Of a stretch of DNA of 64,000 nucleotides, positions 33,250-41,485 are shown piece by piece. The position numbers were made by a program, and so were the translations under genes. Position 1 is the first letter of the stretch, and the number at the start of each line of letters is the position of its first letter. The notes under the pieces were generated by a model. That model searched no databases and was not told where the DNA came from. It was given only the letters and a program-made list of their open reading frames with translations. Source of the stretch: Micrococcaceae bacterium RIT 802 (GTDB lineage: Bacteria > Actinomycetota > Actinomycetes > Actinomycetales > Micrococcaceae); the NCBI GenBank assembly GCA_016892645.1, contig JAFEMX010000016.1, positions 27,724 to 91,723 on the forward strand. The letters are read 5' to 3'.

Positions 33250-34941
33250 TTACTTGTTCAGCTTGATCTCGTTGAAGACCTCGTCGTTGACCGGGCTCGT
33301 CGGGTAGGAGTCGACGCGCTCGTTGAAGGCCAGCGACGGTGCCGGGTGGGCCAGCGGGATGGCCGGGACGAAGTCGGCGATCTCCGCGTTGATGTCCTGG
33401 TAGAGCGGGGTCTGCTTCTCCAGGTCGGCGACACCACGGGCCTTGGCCAGGTCCGAGAACAGCTTCTCGTTGTCGAACCCGTACTCCGGCTTCTCGGAGC
33501 CGAAGAACACGCCGACGAAGTTGTCGGTGTCGTTGTAGTCACCCGTCCAGCCCAACAGGTGGATGCCGTGGTCCGTGCCGCCCTGGATGCGGTCCAGGTA
33601 GTCCGGGCTCCACTTGTTCGGCTGGGCGTCGACCTTGATGCCCACGTCCTTGAGCTGGGCCGAGAGGTTGGTGAAGATCTGCTCGGGGGTCGGCATGTAC
33701 GGGCGGGAGACGCCGGTCGGGTAGTTGAACTTCACGGTGAAGCCGTTCGGGTAGCCGGCCTCCTTGAGCAGTTCCTTGGCCTTTTCCGGGTTGTACTCGT
33801 ACTTCTCGACGTCCGGGTTGTAGCCGTTGACGCTCGGCGGGATGAACTCGATGGCCTTTTCCGTGCCGGTGGGCAGGGTCTGCTTGATGAGCGCGTCCTT
33901 GTCGATCGCGTAGGACAGCGCCTGGCGGACCTTGAGCTTGGAGAGTTCCTTGACCTTCTGGTTGATGCCCAGATACAGGATGGTGAACGGCTGACGGGCG
34001 ACGACCTTGTAGCCGGCCTTCTCCAGGGCGTCGGTGTCCGACGGGGAGACCAGATCGTAGCCGTCGATGCTGCCTGCCTCGAGGGCCTGGCGGCGGGCCA
34101 CCGGGTCGTCGATGACGCGGAAGATGATCTTGTCGATCTGCCCCTTCTCGCCCCAGTAGTCCTCGTTGTAGGAGAGTTCGACGCTCTGGCCGGTCTCCCA
34201 CTTGTCGAACTTGAACGGGCCGGTGCCGACCGGGTGCTTGGTGGCGTATTCGGAGAGGACCGGGGCCTCGGCGGTGCCGCCGACCTTGTCGGCGTCGTAC
34301 TTCTCCAGCGCCGTCGGGGACTGCATGGCGAAGGCCGGCAAGCTCAGCGCGGCGACGAAACCGGCGAACGGCTTGGCCAGGGTGATCTTCGCTTCGGAGT
34401 CCGAGACCGCGTCGCAGGACTTGTAGACGGCCTTCTCCGGCTTGTCGGCGAAACCGCGGAAGAGGTTGCCGTAGTAGTAGGCGACGGTTTCGGACTGCTG
34501 GATGCCCTTGAAGTGGTACCAGCGCTCGAAGTTGGAGCAGACTGCCTTGGCGTTGAAGTCGGTGCCGTCGTGGAACTTCACGCCTTCCTTGAGCTTGAAG
34601 TCGTAGCTCAGCCCGTCCTCGGACTGCTCCCACGATTCTGCGAGCAGTGGTGCCGGGTCGGCGGTGCCCGGCTTCGTGCCGACCAGTCCCTCGAAGATCT
34701 GGCGGCTGACGCGGAACGATTCCCCGTCGGAGGCGAAGGCCGGGTCAAGCGACTTCGGGTCCGACGAGGCGGCGAAGATGAACGTGGAATTCACCGCCGC
34801 ATCCCCGGAGCCTCCCCCGTCGGCGTTGTCGCGCTGGCTCTCGGCGCATCCGCTGAGCACCAGTGCCCCGATCGCGAACGAGGTGGTGATGGCTGCAAAA
34901 CGGCGGGACATTTTCCACCGCGGCGTGCCATTGGGTGTCAT
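33250..34941 (-). CDS. Peptide ABC transporter substrate-binding lipoprotein (family 5)
   Basis: A 563-aa lipoprotein. The lipobox LVLSGC places the acylated Cys at residue 32, after a hydrophobic segment FAIGALVL and twin Arg. The mature part is the extracellular solute-binding family 5 fold of DppA/OppA: TFIFAASSDPKSLDPAFASD, YDFKLKEGVKFHDGTDFNAK and VRQALSYAIDKDALIKQTLP. It captures oligopeptides outside the membrane and passes them to the DppBC pair. First gene of the minus-strand operon. Confidence 0.93.
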   Translation of the reverse strand: MTPNGTPRWKMSRRFAAITTSFAIGALVLSGCAESQRDNADGGGSGDAAVNSTFIFAASSDPKSLDPAFASDGESFRVSRQIFEGLVGTKPGTADPAPLLAESWEQSEDGLSYDFKLKEGVKFHDGTDFNAKAVCSNFERWYHFKGIQQSETVAYYYGNLFRGFADKPEKAVYKSCDAVSDSEAKITLAKPFAGFVAALSLPAFAMQSPTALEKYDADKVGGTAEAPVLSEYATKHPVGTGPFKFDKWETGQSVELSYNEDYWGEKGQIDKIIFRVIDDPVARRQALEAGSIDGYDLVSPSDTDALEKAGYKVVARQPFTILYLGINQKVKELSKLKVRQALSYAIDKDALIKQTLPTGTEKAIEFIPPSVNGYNPDVEKYEYNPEKAKELLKEAGYPNGFTVKFNYPTGVSRPYMPTPEQIFTNLSAQLKDVGIKVDAQPNKWSPDYLDRIQGGTDHGIHLLGWTGDYNDTDNFVGVFFGSEKPEYGFDNEKLFSDLAKARGVADLEKQTPLYQDINAEIADFVPAIPLAHPAPSLAFNERVDSYPTSPVNDEVFNEIKLNK

Positions 34942-35071
34942 GGCTTCTCCTGAAGGTCGAGTGATCGCACCGTGGAGGTCGCTTCCACGTGCACCTCCCG
35001 GCAGGAGGAGCGGTGCTTGGATGTGAGCCTAGTCTCATTCGGTCCAGGATTCACGCAAGCCAGACCCCTTT

Positions 35072-35383
35072 TTATGGCATGCCGGTCCAACGGAGCAGCG
35101 CGGCGGCGGCGGCACCGGCGATGACGACGACCAGGAACGGGGCGCGCAGCACCAGGGCGATGGCCGCTGCAACGAGGGCGCCCACCCGCGCGTCGAGGAC
35201 CAGCTGCTGCCCGGAGGCGAACGTGTTGACCGCCGTCAGCGAGGCCAGCAGCCCGATGGTCAGGGCCGCGGCGACACGCCCCATGCGCGGCTTGTCCAGG
35301 ATGCGTGCCGGCACCAGGTACCCGGACAGCTTGGACAGGTAGGCGACCACGCAGGCCGCCAGGACCCACCACCACAGGCTCAT
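35072..35383 (-). CDS. azlD: Branched-chain amino-acid exporter small subunit
   Basis: A 103-aa protein with three to four spans (MSLWWWVLAACVVAYLSKLS, then AAALTIGLLASLTAVNTFAS and FLVVVIAGAAAAALLRWTG). This is the AzlD/BrnE family, the small partner of AzlC/BrnF. The start overlaps the azlC stop by 4 nt. Together they export branched-chain amino acids and methionine in related actinobacteria (known for BrnFE). Confidence 0.9.
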   Translation of the reverse strand: MSLWWWVLAACVVAYLSKLSGYLVPARILDKPRMGRVAAALTIGLLASLTAVNTFASGQQLVLDARVGALVAAAIALVLRAPFLVVVIAGAAAAALLRWTGMP

Positions 35384-36060
35384 GCCGCCGGCTCCTCGGC
35401 GCGGTGCCCGACCCAGCCCCACACCCCGGCCACGAGGGCGGCGACCAGGATGGGAACGCCCGGCGGCACCAACGGCACCACCAGGACGGTGGCCAGGGCG
35501 CAGACGACGGCGATCGCCACGGGCTCGCGCGACTTCAGGCGAGGCCACAGCAAGGCCAGGAAGGCGGCAACGGCAGCACCATCCAACCCCCAGGCCTTCG
35601 GGTCGCCCAACGCGTCGCCGAGCAGGGCACCGGCGACGGTGAACGCGTTCCACAGGATGAAGATGCCCAGCCCGGCCGTCCAGAATCCCCGGCGTGATTC
35701 GGCGAGGTCCTGCTGCACGATGGCTGTGGCCGTGGACTCGTCGATGGTCACGTGGGCCGCGGCGGCCTTGCGCCAACCGCGCGGGCGGGCCATGGCGTTC
35801 ATCTGCATCCCGTAGATGATGTTCCGCACGCCCAGGAGCGTGGCGGCGCCGAAGGCCGCCGACCCGGCACCTCCACCGGCGATGACCCCGATGAACGCGA
35901 ACTGCGATCCCCCCGTGAACATGAGGGCGCTGAGCGCCACCGTCTGCCAGAACGTCAGGCCCGATGAGACGGCGAGCGCGCCGAAGGAGATGCCGTACAG
36001 TCCGGTCGCCACCGAGATGGAAAGGCCCGTCTTGACGGCCGGGGACTGGCTCAAACGCAT
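35380..36060 (-). CDS. azlC: Branched-chain amino-acid exporter large subunit
   Basis: A 226-aa membrane protein of the AzlC/BrnF family. Conserved segments include SVATGLYGISFGALAVSSGL, ALMFTGGSQFAFIGVIAGGG, FGAATLLGVRNIIYGMQMNA and the following VTIDESTATAIVQQDLAE. The spans and order are normal. First gene of the azlC-azlD pair; no Lrp-type regulator is adjacent in the window. Confidence 0.92.
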   Translation of the reverse strand: MRLSQSPAVKTGLSISVATGLYGISFGALAVSSGLTFWQTVALSALMFTGGSQFAFIGVIAGGGAGSAAFGAATLLGVRNIIYGMQMNAMARPRGWRKAAAAHVTIDESTATAIVQQDLAESRRGFWTAGLGIFILWNAFTVAGALLGDALGDPKAWGLDGAAVAAFLALLWPRLKSREPVAIAVVCALATVLVVPLVPPGVPILVAALVAGVWGWVGHRAEEPAA

Positions 36061-36103
36061 GCCACGAGTCTAGCCAGGCCGGCGTGGACTAGTCCGCCTG
36101 TGA

Positions 36104-36796
36104 CTACATCCGCACGTGCAGGTCGTCGAGGCCTGACAACGCGTCGCCGCCATGGACGCCCGCTCGGTCCAGCAGAACGGATTGGAGTCCGGCCCGCCGT
36201 GCACCGTCGACGTCGGCCGCCGGGTCGTCCCCCACGTGGAGGACATCCGCTGGATATAGGCCGAGCTCCGCGCATGGACGCCAGAAGGCCTCCGGCGCGG
36301 GCTTGGCATGGCCGGTTTCCTCCGAGGAAAACACCCGGTCTACCAGCGTCGCGATCCCGACTGCATCGAGCTTTTCCACTTGCTGCCGATGGTTCCCGTT
36401 GGTCACCACCGCGATCGCCAGGCCGGCATCCCTCAGACGTCCCAGTGCCGGTACCGCGTCGGGAAAGGACCGCCAGGCGCACCGGGAAGCCCGTGCGTAG
36501 GTGGCGAACAATTCGTCCAACGTCTCGCCGGCGCCGGGAACCGCCACTCCGGCATCCCTGAGGAACGCGTCCATTCGCGCCCGGCGCTGGTCTCGGAACG
36601 ACATCCGGCCGGCCAGATAGTGATTGAAGAATTCTCGTTCACGGTCGAGCCACGCATGCTGCAATCTCGGCGAATTCTTTCGCCCCGCCTCCGCCAGCAA
36701 AGCCACCAGCCCCTCACGTGCCGAGAACCAGTGGTCGAACAGCGTGTTGTCCAGGTCGAAGAAGACGGCACGAGCCCTGTAGTCCGCCATGTTCAT
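36104..36796 (-). CDS. HAD-superfamily hydrolase
   Basis: A 230-aa phosphatase-type protein. Motif I is FFDLDNTLFDH with the nucleophile Asp, motif II the Thr/Asn in VVTNGNHRQQ, and motifs III/IV are KPAPEAFWRPCAELG and VGDDPAADVDGARRAG. The cap is the helical C1 type seen in YjjG and related phosphatases. The ATG at 36796 overlaps the stop of the oxidoreductase gene (ATGA), so it is the last gene of a three-gene minus-strand set. Confidence 0.9.
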   Translation of the reverse strand: MNMADYRARAVFFDLDNTLFDHWFSAREGLVALLAEAGRKNSPRLQHAWLDREREFFNHYLAGRMSFRDQRRARMDAFLRDAGVAVPGAGETLDELFATYARASRCAWRSFPDAVPALGRLRDAGLAIAVVTNGNHRQQVEKLDAVGIATLVDRVFSSEETGHAKPAPEAFWRPCAELGLYPADVLHVGDDPAADVDGARRAGLQSVLLDRAGVHGGDALSGLDDLHVRM

Positions 36797-37803
36797 CCCG
36801 CCGTTTTGGGCGGCACCAGCACGATCCGGGCCCCCCGGACGTTCCCGGCTTCCAGCTGTGCGTGGGCCCAGGACGCGTCGGCAAACGACCGCTCCAGGAC
36901 ATGCCGGGGTTCCCACTGCCGGCCGGCGAGCATCGTGTTGACGGTCCGCGCCGCCCGGGCCAGTTCGTCCACGGTGGCATTGCTGATCGCGAAGCCACGG
37001 ACGCTCGCATCGCGCATGTACAGCTTCCCGGCGGGCAGGACGGGTGCCGATGCCGGGCCGGAAAGCACCACGATCCGCCCGCGTGGCGCCGCCAGTTCCA
37101 CGGCGGTCTCCAGGTCGTTGTGCCCCGAGGTGTCGATCTGGACGTCGATGCCCCCGGGCGCCGCCTCCCGCAGCCGGGCCGCGAGCTCCCCGTCCCGGTA
37201 GTCCAGCACGGTCCAGGCACCGAGGCCGCGGCAGTAGCCGGCGTCGGCGGCCGCCGCCGAGGCCAGCACCCGGGCCCCGCGGGCGGCGGCCACCACGAGG
37301 GCCGCGGAGCCGACCTGGCCGGCACCTCCGGCGACGTAGACCGTCTCCCCGCGCTCGAGGGCACCATGGCGGTCCACGGCGAGCGCCGCCGTCGCACAGG
37401 GGTGCAGTGCTGCCGCGGCCGCCACGGGGTCCACCCCGGCCGGCAGCGGGTAGGTGCGTTCGACGTCGACGGCGACCACTTCGGCGGTGGCACCGGGGCG
37501 TCCGGCGAAACCGAGGCTGTTGGTCCACGCCTGCTGGCCGACGGCGAATCCGTCCACCCGGTCCCCGACCGCCTCGATGACGCCCACGGCGTCGCGTCCG
37601 ACGGCGACCGGGAAGGCCAGCTCCGTGGGGTAGGTGCCCGAGCGGACGAACGTGTCCACGTGGTTGACGGCAACCGCGGATACCCGCAGCAGCACCTGGC
37701 CCGGGCCGCAGCGGGGGTGGGGCAGTTCCAGCGGATGGATGTCCGCCGCGGCGCCGCGGCGCTCGATGCCCGCCGCCCGCACCGTTCCCCGGCCGGCGGT
37801 CAC
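36793..37803 (-). CDS. NADPH:quinone oxidoreductase-like MDR protein
   Basis: A zinc-free medium-chain dehydrogenase/reductase of 336 aa. The N-terminal domain has VLLRVSAVAVNHVDTFVRSG and VGRDAVGVIEAVGDRVDGFA; the Rossmann domain has YVAGGAGQVGSAALVVAAAR (AxxGxVG type). The structural and catalytic zinc Cys residues are absent, as expected for the quinone oxidoreductase branch. It starts with GTG at 37803, overlapping the upstream stop (GTGA). Confidence 0.9.
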   Translation of the reverse strand: MTAGRGTVRAAGIERRGAAADIHPLELPHPRCGPGQVLLRVSAVAVNHVDTFVRSGTYPTELAFPVAVGRDAVGVIEAVGDRVDGFAVGQQAWTNSLGFAGRPGATAEVVAVDVERTYPLPAGVDPVAAAAALHPCATAALAVDRHGALERGETVYVAGGAGQVGSAALVVAAARGARVLASAAAADAGYCRGLGAWTVLDYRDGELAARLREAAPGGIDVQIDTSGHNDLETAVELAAPRGRIVVLSGPASAPVLPAGKLYMRDASVRGFAISNATVDELARAARTVNTMLAGRQWEPRHVLERSFADASWAHAQLEAGNVRGARIVLVPPKTAG

Positions 37804-38669
37804 GGCCGGGCACCACCGTGCTCGAGGACCCGGCGGGTGTGGTCGGGGTGGTTGCTGGTCATCTCCTGGATCCCGAGTCCGGTCAGGAATCCGATGTCGG
37901 CGTCCTCGTCCACCGTCCAGACGCGCAATCGCGTCCCCGCCCGCAGCCACCGCTCCACGACGTCGTGGTGTTCGCGCACCCAGGCGACGCCCGGCCCGGC
38001 CAGCCCGGCGATCCCGGCCTCGATGACGGGTACCCCGTCCCGGGCGGATCCGTACACGACGGCGGCGACCTCCGCCCCGAGCCGGTCCCCGCAGTCGCGC
38101 AGTTCCTGGATCTTCCCGGGGTTCTCCCGGGTGACCAGCTGGCACAGCGCGGCGGCGGGGACCCGGGCGGCGAGGTGGCGGATGGAGCCGGCGTCGAAGC
38201 ACATGAAGCTCACGTCGACCGGCCCGATGGTGGAGCCTGCCGCATCCCACCCGAGGCCATCCAGCGTCTCCAGGACCGCGTCCTCGAGGTCCCTGCCGAA
38301 TTCGCTGGGGTGCTTGATCTCGATGGCCAAGCCGATCGGGCGGCCCGCCCCGGCGGCGAGATGCACGAGTTCGGCCAGGGTGAGCAGCTGCTCGTGCACG
38401 GTGCCGTAGGCGGCGGGGAGGTCCCTGCCCTTCCAGCCGGAGAAGTCCAGCCCCCGCAGCTCGTCGAGGGTCAGGGAGGAGATCCGCCCCGAGCCGTTGG
38501 AGGTGCGGTCGACGGTCTGGTCGTGGTGGCAGACGACCTGCCGGTCGGCGCTGAGGTGGACGTCGCATTCGATGCCGTCGGCCCCGTCGGCGATCGCCTG
38601 CAGGTAGGCGGCCCGGGTGTTCTCGGCGTAGGTTCCGCTGGATCCGCGGTGCGCATAGACCAGGTGCAT
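37800..38669 (-). CDS. Glycerophosphodiester phosphodiesterase
   Basis: A 289-aa enzyme that hydrolyses glycerophosphodiesters to glycerol-3-phosphate and an alcohol. The catalytic start MHLVYAHRGSSGTYAENT carries the His-Arg pair, and DGIECDVHLSADRQVVCHHD carries the metal-binding Glu/Asp and the second His. Cytosolic; no signal peptide. The ATG at 38669 begins the family motif; the open frame extends 37 codons further without similarity. First gene of the GDPD-oxidoreductase-HAD set. Confidence 0.94.
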   Translation of the reverse strand: MHLVYAHRGSSGTYAENTRAAYLQAIADGADGIECDVHLSADRQVVCHHDQTVDRTSNGSGRISSLTLDELRGLDFSGWKGRDLPAAYGTVHEQLLTLAELVHLAAGAGRPIGLAIEIKHPSEFGRDLEDAVLETLDGLGWDAAGSTIGPVDVSFMCFDAGSIRHLAARVPAAALCQLVTRENPGKIQELRDCGDRLGAEVAAVVYGSARDGVPVIEAGIAGLAGPGVAWVREHHDVVERWLRAGTRLRVWTVDEDADIGFLTGLGIQEMTSNHPDHTRRVLEHGGARP

Positions 38670-38767
38670 GGTGTCCACGCTACGGGATGCGGCCTCCGGG
38701 TCCCGGACGGCGCGGCCCGGTGAACTATCGTGGAACCGCGCCCGAGGCCCCCACCGATTGGACCACC

Positions 38768-40018
38768 ATGCCCCTGACATCCGACATCGAACGGGCCGGC
38801 GCGCTGCGCCGCATGAAGGCCATCGCGACGGGGCTGCTGATCGGCATGGGGGCCGTCTTTGCCGTCTCCTTCGCCCTGCAGGAGACCTATGGGTGGCTGC
38901 AGTATGTGCGGGCGGCGGCCGAGGGCGGCATGGTGGGCGCGTTGGCCGACTGGTTCGCCGTCACGGCGCTGTTCCGCCACCCGATGGGGTTGCCCATCCC
39001 CCACACAGCGATCATCCCCCGCAAGAAGGACCAGATCGGCGAGAGCCTGGGCGGGTTCGTGGAGGAGAACTTCCTCTCGGACGACGTCATCGGGGCGAAG
39101 CTCGGCGGCATGTCCTTCGCCGCACCGGCCGGCGCCTGGCTGGCCCGGCGCCAGAACGCCGAACGGGTGGCCGTCGAGGGAGCCACCGCGATCCGCGCTC
39201 TGCTCGCGGTGGTCGACGACGAGGACGTGCTGGCGCTGTTGGAGTCGTTGGCCCGCAAGCACATGCTGGCCCCCGAGTGGTCCTCCACGCTGGGGCGCAT
39301 GCTCGAACTGGTCCTGCGCGATGGCCACCAGCGGCCGCTGGTGGACCTGCTCGCCGACCGGGCCGCCGACTGGGTGGACGCGAACCGGGACACCGTGGTC
39401 CGGTTGGTGGCCGAACGGTCCCCGTCCTGGCTGCCGTCCATGGTGGATTCCCTGGTGGGCGAGCGCCTGCACCGGGAGCTGGCGGCATTCACCGCAGCGG
39501 TGCGGGCGGACCCGGACCACCGCGTACGCCGCAGCATCGACGGGTGGCTGGCCGATTTCGCTCACGACATGCAGCACAGCCCGGAGACCATCGACCGGGT
39601 CGAGGGGCTCAAGCATGCCATCCTGGACGACCCGCAGCTGCACGAGGCGATGGCGTCGGGGTGGGAGTCGATCAAGGCGGCCCTGCTCGATGCCGTCGAG
39701 AACCCGGCCTCGGAGCTGCGGGCCAGCTTCGTGCGCGCGGTGATGGACCTGGGCGAGCGGCTGCGCACGGATACGGCGCTGGCCGCCAAGCTCGACGCCT
39801 GGATCGCCGGTGCCGCGGCCTACCTGGTGCACACCTACCGCGAGCAGATCACCGCGCTGATCGGGGACACGGTGGCCCGCTGGGACGGCGAGGAGACCAG
39901 CCGGAAGATCGAGTTGCAGGTGGGCCGGGACCTGCAGTTCATCCGCATCAACGGCACGGTGGTCGGCTCGCTGGCCGGCCTGGCGATCTTCGTCGTCGCG
40001 CAGGCGCTACTGGGCTGA
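38768..40018 (+). CDS. DUF445 family membrane-anchored protein
   Basis: A 416-aa protein with one N-terminal span (KAIATGLLIGMGAVFAVSFA) and one C-terminal span (IRINGTVVGSLAGLAIFVVA) enclosing a long helical region. ALADWFAVTALFRHPMGLPI is the DUF445 signature. Function unknown across the family. The ATG at 38768 was chosen over one 81 nt upstream. The last 12 nt overlap the convergent EcsC-family gene. Confidence 0.88.
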   Translation: MPLTSDIERAGALRRMKAIATGLLIGMGAVFAVSFALQETYGWLQYVRAAAEGGMVGALADWFAVTALFRHPMGLPIPHTAIIPRKKDQIGESLGGFVEENFLSDDVIGAKLGGMSFAAPAGAWLARRQNAERVAVEGATAIRALLAVVDDEDVLALLESLARKHMLAPEWSSTLGRMLELVLRDGHQRPLVDLLADRAADWVDANRDTVVRLVAERSPSWLPSMVDSLVGERLHRELAAFTAAVRADPDHRVRRSIDGWLADFAHDMQHSPETIDRVEGLKHAILDDPQLHEAMASGWESIKAALLDAVENPASELRASFVRAVMDLGERLRTDTALAAKLDAWIAGAAAYLVHTYREQITALIGDTVARWDGEETSRKIELQVGRDLQFIRINGTVVGSLAGLAIFVVAQALLG

Positions 40019-40867
40019 TCCGCCGGTGCGGCGGGCCCGCTCCTGCTCGATCCGGCGCTCGACCTCCGCCTGCGCGCGGTCCCGGGCCCCGTCGTCGTCC
40101 TCCCCCTCGGTGGCGGGGGCCCCGGGGGCCAGCCGGCCCCGGGTGACGGGTGCCAGCTCGCCGGGGATGGTGGTCGGGACCGGTCCGAAGGCCAGTCCGG
40201 CGGCCTCGACGACCTTCTTGCCCAGGTAGCGGTTGCCGACCCCGCCCACGGCGGCACCGACACCGAACGGGATGGCCCGCCCGAGCATCGAGGCCCCCTG
40301 GGTGGCCAGGATCTTGCGCAGGAAGCGCTTTTGCACCTGGGCGCCGATCGCGCCCCACGCGCCGGTGGACTTGCCGGAACCGAAGACGGAACCCCAGCCC
40401 TTGACGGGGCCGAGGCCGCGTCCGGCGGCCTGGTGGGTGAGGGCGGAGATCATCGAGCTGCCCTCGTCGCCCATCAGGATGGCCATCACCAGCACGCGGG
40501 CCTTCTCCGGGTCCTCGGTGGTGATGCCGTGCAGTTCGGCCAGCGACTGGGCGTAGAGGGCGCTGGCCTCGAGGAAGCCGACGGTGGCCGCGGCCGAGAG
40601 GCCGAGCGAGGCGGCCGTGCCGATGCCGGGCACCACCGCCGAGGCGCCGACCGCGGCACCGCCGCCGGTGACGGCGACCAGGTAGTCGCGCTCGACGAGG
40701 CGGGCGAGCTCGGCACCGTTGGCGGCCGGGTGCCGGCGCTGCAGGCGGCGCAGGTAGGAGAGCACCAGGGGACGTTGGACACCGATCGCCTTGATGATGG
40801 CCCCCTGGATGCCCGCGACCGGTTTCCCGTCCGGCCCCAGGACCACCGACGTGATCTTTTCCTTCAT
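40007..40867 (-). CDS. EcsC family protein
   Basis: A 286-aa protein with hydrophobic glycine/alanine-rich helices (AVTGGGAAVGASAVVPGIGT and ASLGLSAAATVGFLEASALY) that match the EcsC domain, named from the Bacillus Ecs transporter locus. No ABC genes lie nearby. The C terminus is an Arg/Glu-rich coil (RDRAQAEVERRIEQERARR). Tail-to-tail 12-nt overlap with DUF445. Function unknown. Confidence 0.82.
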   Translation of the reverse strand: MKEKITSVVLGPDGKPVAGIQGAIIKAIGVQRPLVLSYLRRLQRRHPAANGAELARLVERDYLVAVTGGGAAVGASAVVPGIGTAASLGLSAAATVGFLEASALYAQSLAELHGITTEDPEKARVLVMAILMGDEGSSMISALTHQAAGRGLGPVKGWGSVFGSGKSTGAWGAIGAQVQKRFLRKILATQGASMLGRAIPFGVGAAVGGVGNRYLGKKVVEAAGLAFGPVPTTIPGELAPVTRGRLAPGAPATEGEDDDGARDRAQAEVERRIEQERARRTGGSAQ

Positions 40868-40908
40868 GTCCTCGAGCCTACGCGGCGCCGGTCCCGTGTG
40901 TCCGCAAT

Positions 40909-41358
40909 TCAGGCGTCAACCGACGCGCGCTGCACGGGCGCCCCGGCGACGACTCCCTGGCGGAGGGCCAGGAAGAGCAGCACGATCCCCGCGGTGAGCA
41001 GCATGTGGCCCAGGCCGGCGATCCCTGCCAGCGCCGGGGAGGAGGCGTCGGCCCCGAGGACGGTCATCGTGCCCTTGACGAGCATCATGCCGCCGGTGAC
41101 CAGCACGCCGATGGTCCAGATCCAGTAGAACCAGGCGTTCAGCTTCGGGGCCGCCTCGGAGAGGTGGAAGGCCCGTTCCAGGACCATGACGATCAGCAGC
41201 ACCATGAAGCCGAGCACGAGGAAGTGGGTGTGGACCAGGGGCAGCTGGGTGGCGGAGCGGTCCGTGACGTCGTGGGCCTTCGTCAGCTCCCGGTAGAACA
41301 GGCCGGAGAAGACGCCGACGATCGCGAAGGTGAAGGAGGTGTAGAGCAGGCGGAGCAC
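40909..41358 (-). CDS. DUF2871 family membrane protein
   Basis: A 149-aa protein with four spans (LYTSFTFAIVGVFSGLFYRE, HFLVLGFMVLLIVMVLERAF, WFYWIWTIGVLVTGGMMLVK, HMLLTAGIVLLFLALRQGVV). This is the DUF2871 family. His residues in PLVHTHFLVLG and GLGHMLLT could bind heme or metal, but this is unproven. A near copy of the exporter-operon palindrome lies 71 bp upstream, implying common control. Confidence 0.85.
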   Translation of the reverse strand: MLRLLYTSFTFAIVGVFSGLFYRELTKAHDVTDRSATQLPLVHTHFLVLGFMVLLIVMVLERAFHLSEAAPKLNAWFYWIWTIGVLVTGGMMLVKGTMTVLGADASSPALAGIAGLGHMLLTAGIVLLFLALRQGVVAGAPVQRASVDA

Positions 41359-41428
41359 TGCGGGCCTTTCGTTGGTGGTTCAGGCTGTTTGCCTACCTCC
41401 AACATTCCGGCATCGGCGCCCCGGGCGG

Positions 41429-41446
41429 ATCAACCGAACGGTGGAT
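41429..41446. promoter_or_regulatory. Palindromic operator upstream of the DUF2871 gene
   Basis: ATCAACCGAACGGTGGAT, a palindrome with one arm mismatch. Read on the other strand (ATCCACCGTTCGGTTGAT) it differs from the palindrome at 23654-23671 by a single base. It is 71 bp upstream of the DUF2871 start and in the space after the endonuclease-type gene's stop, so it can only act on DUF2871. Confidence 0.65.
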
Positions 41447-41485
41447 CCCGGACGTGGGCCCGGACACTCCCGGGCGGCCCGGCGG

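Noticed and set aside
32083..34953. 956-codon open frame on the plus strand
   Set aside because: Exact antisense of the DppB and peptide-binding genes; Arg/Val/Gly-rich repeats with no motif or ribosome site.
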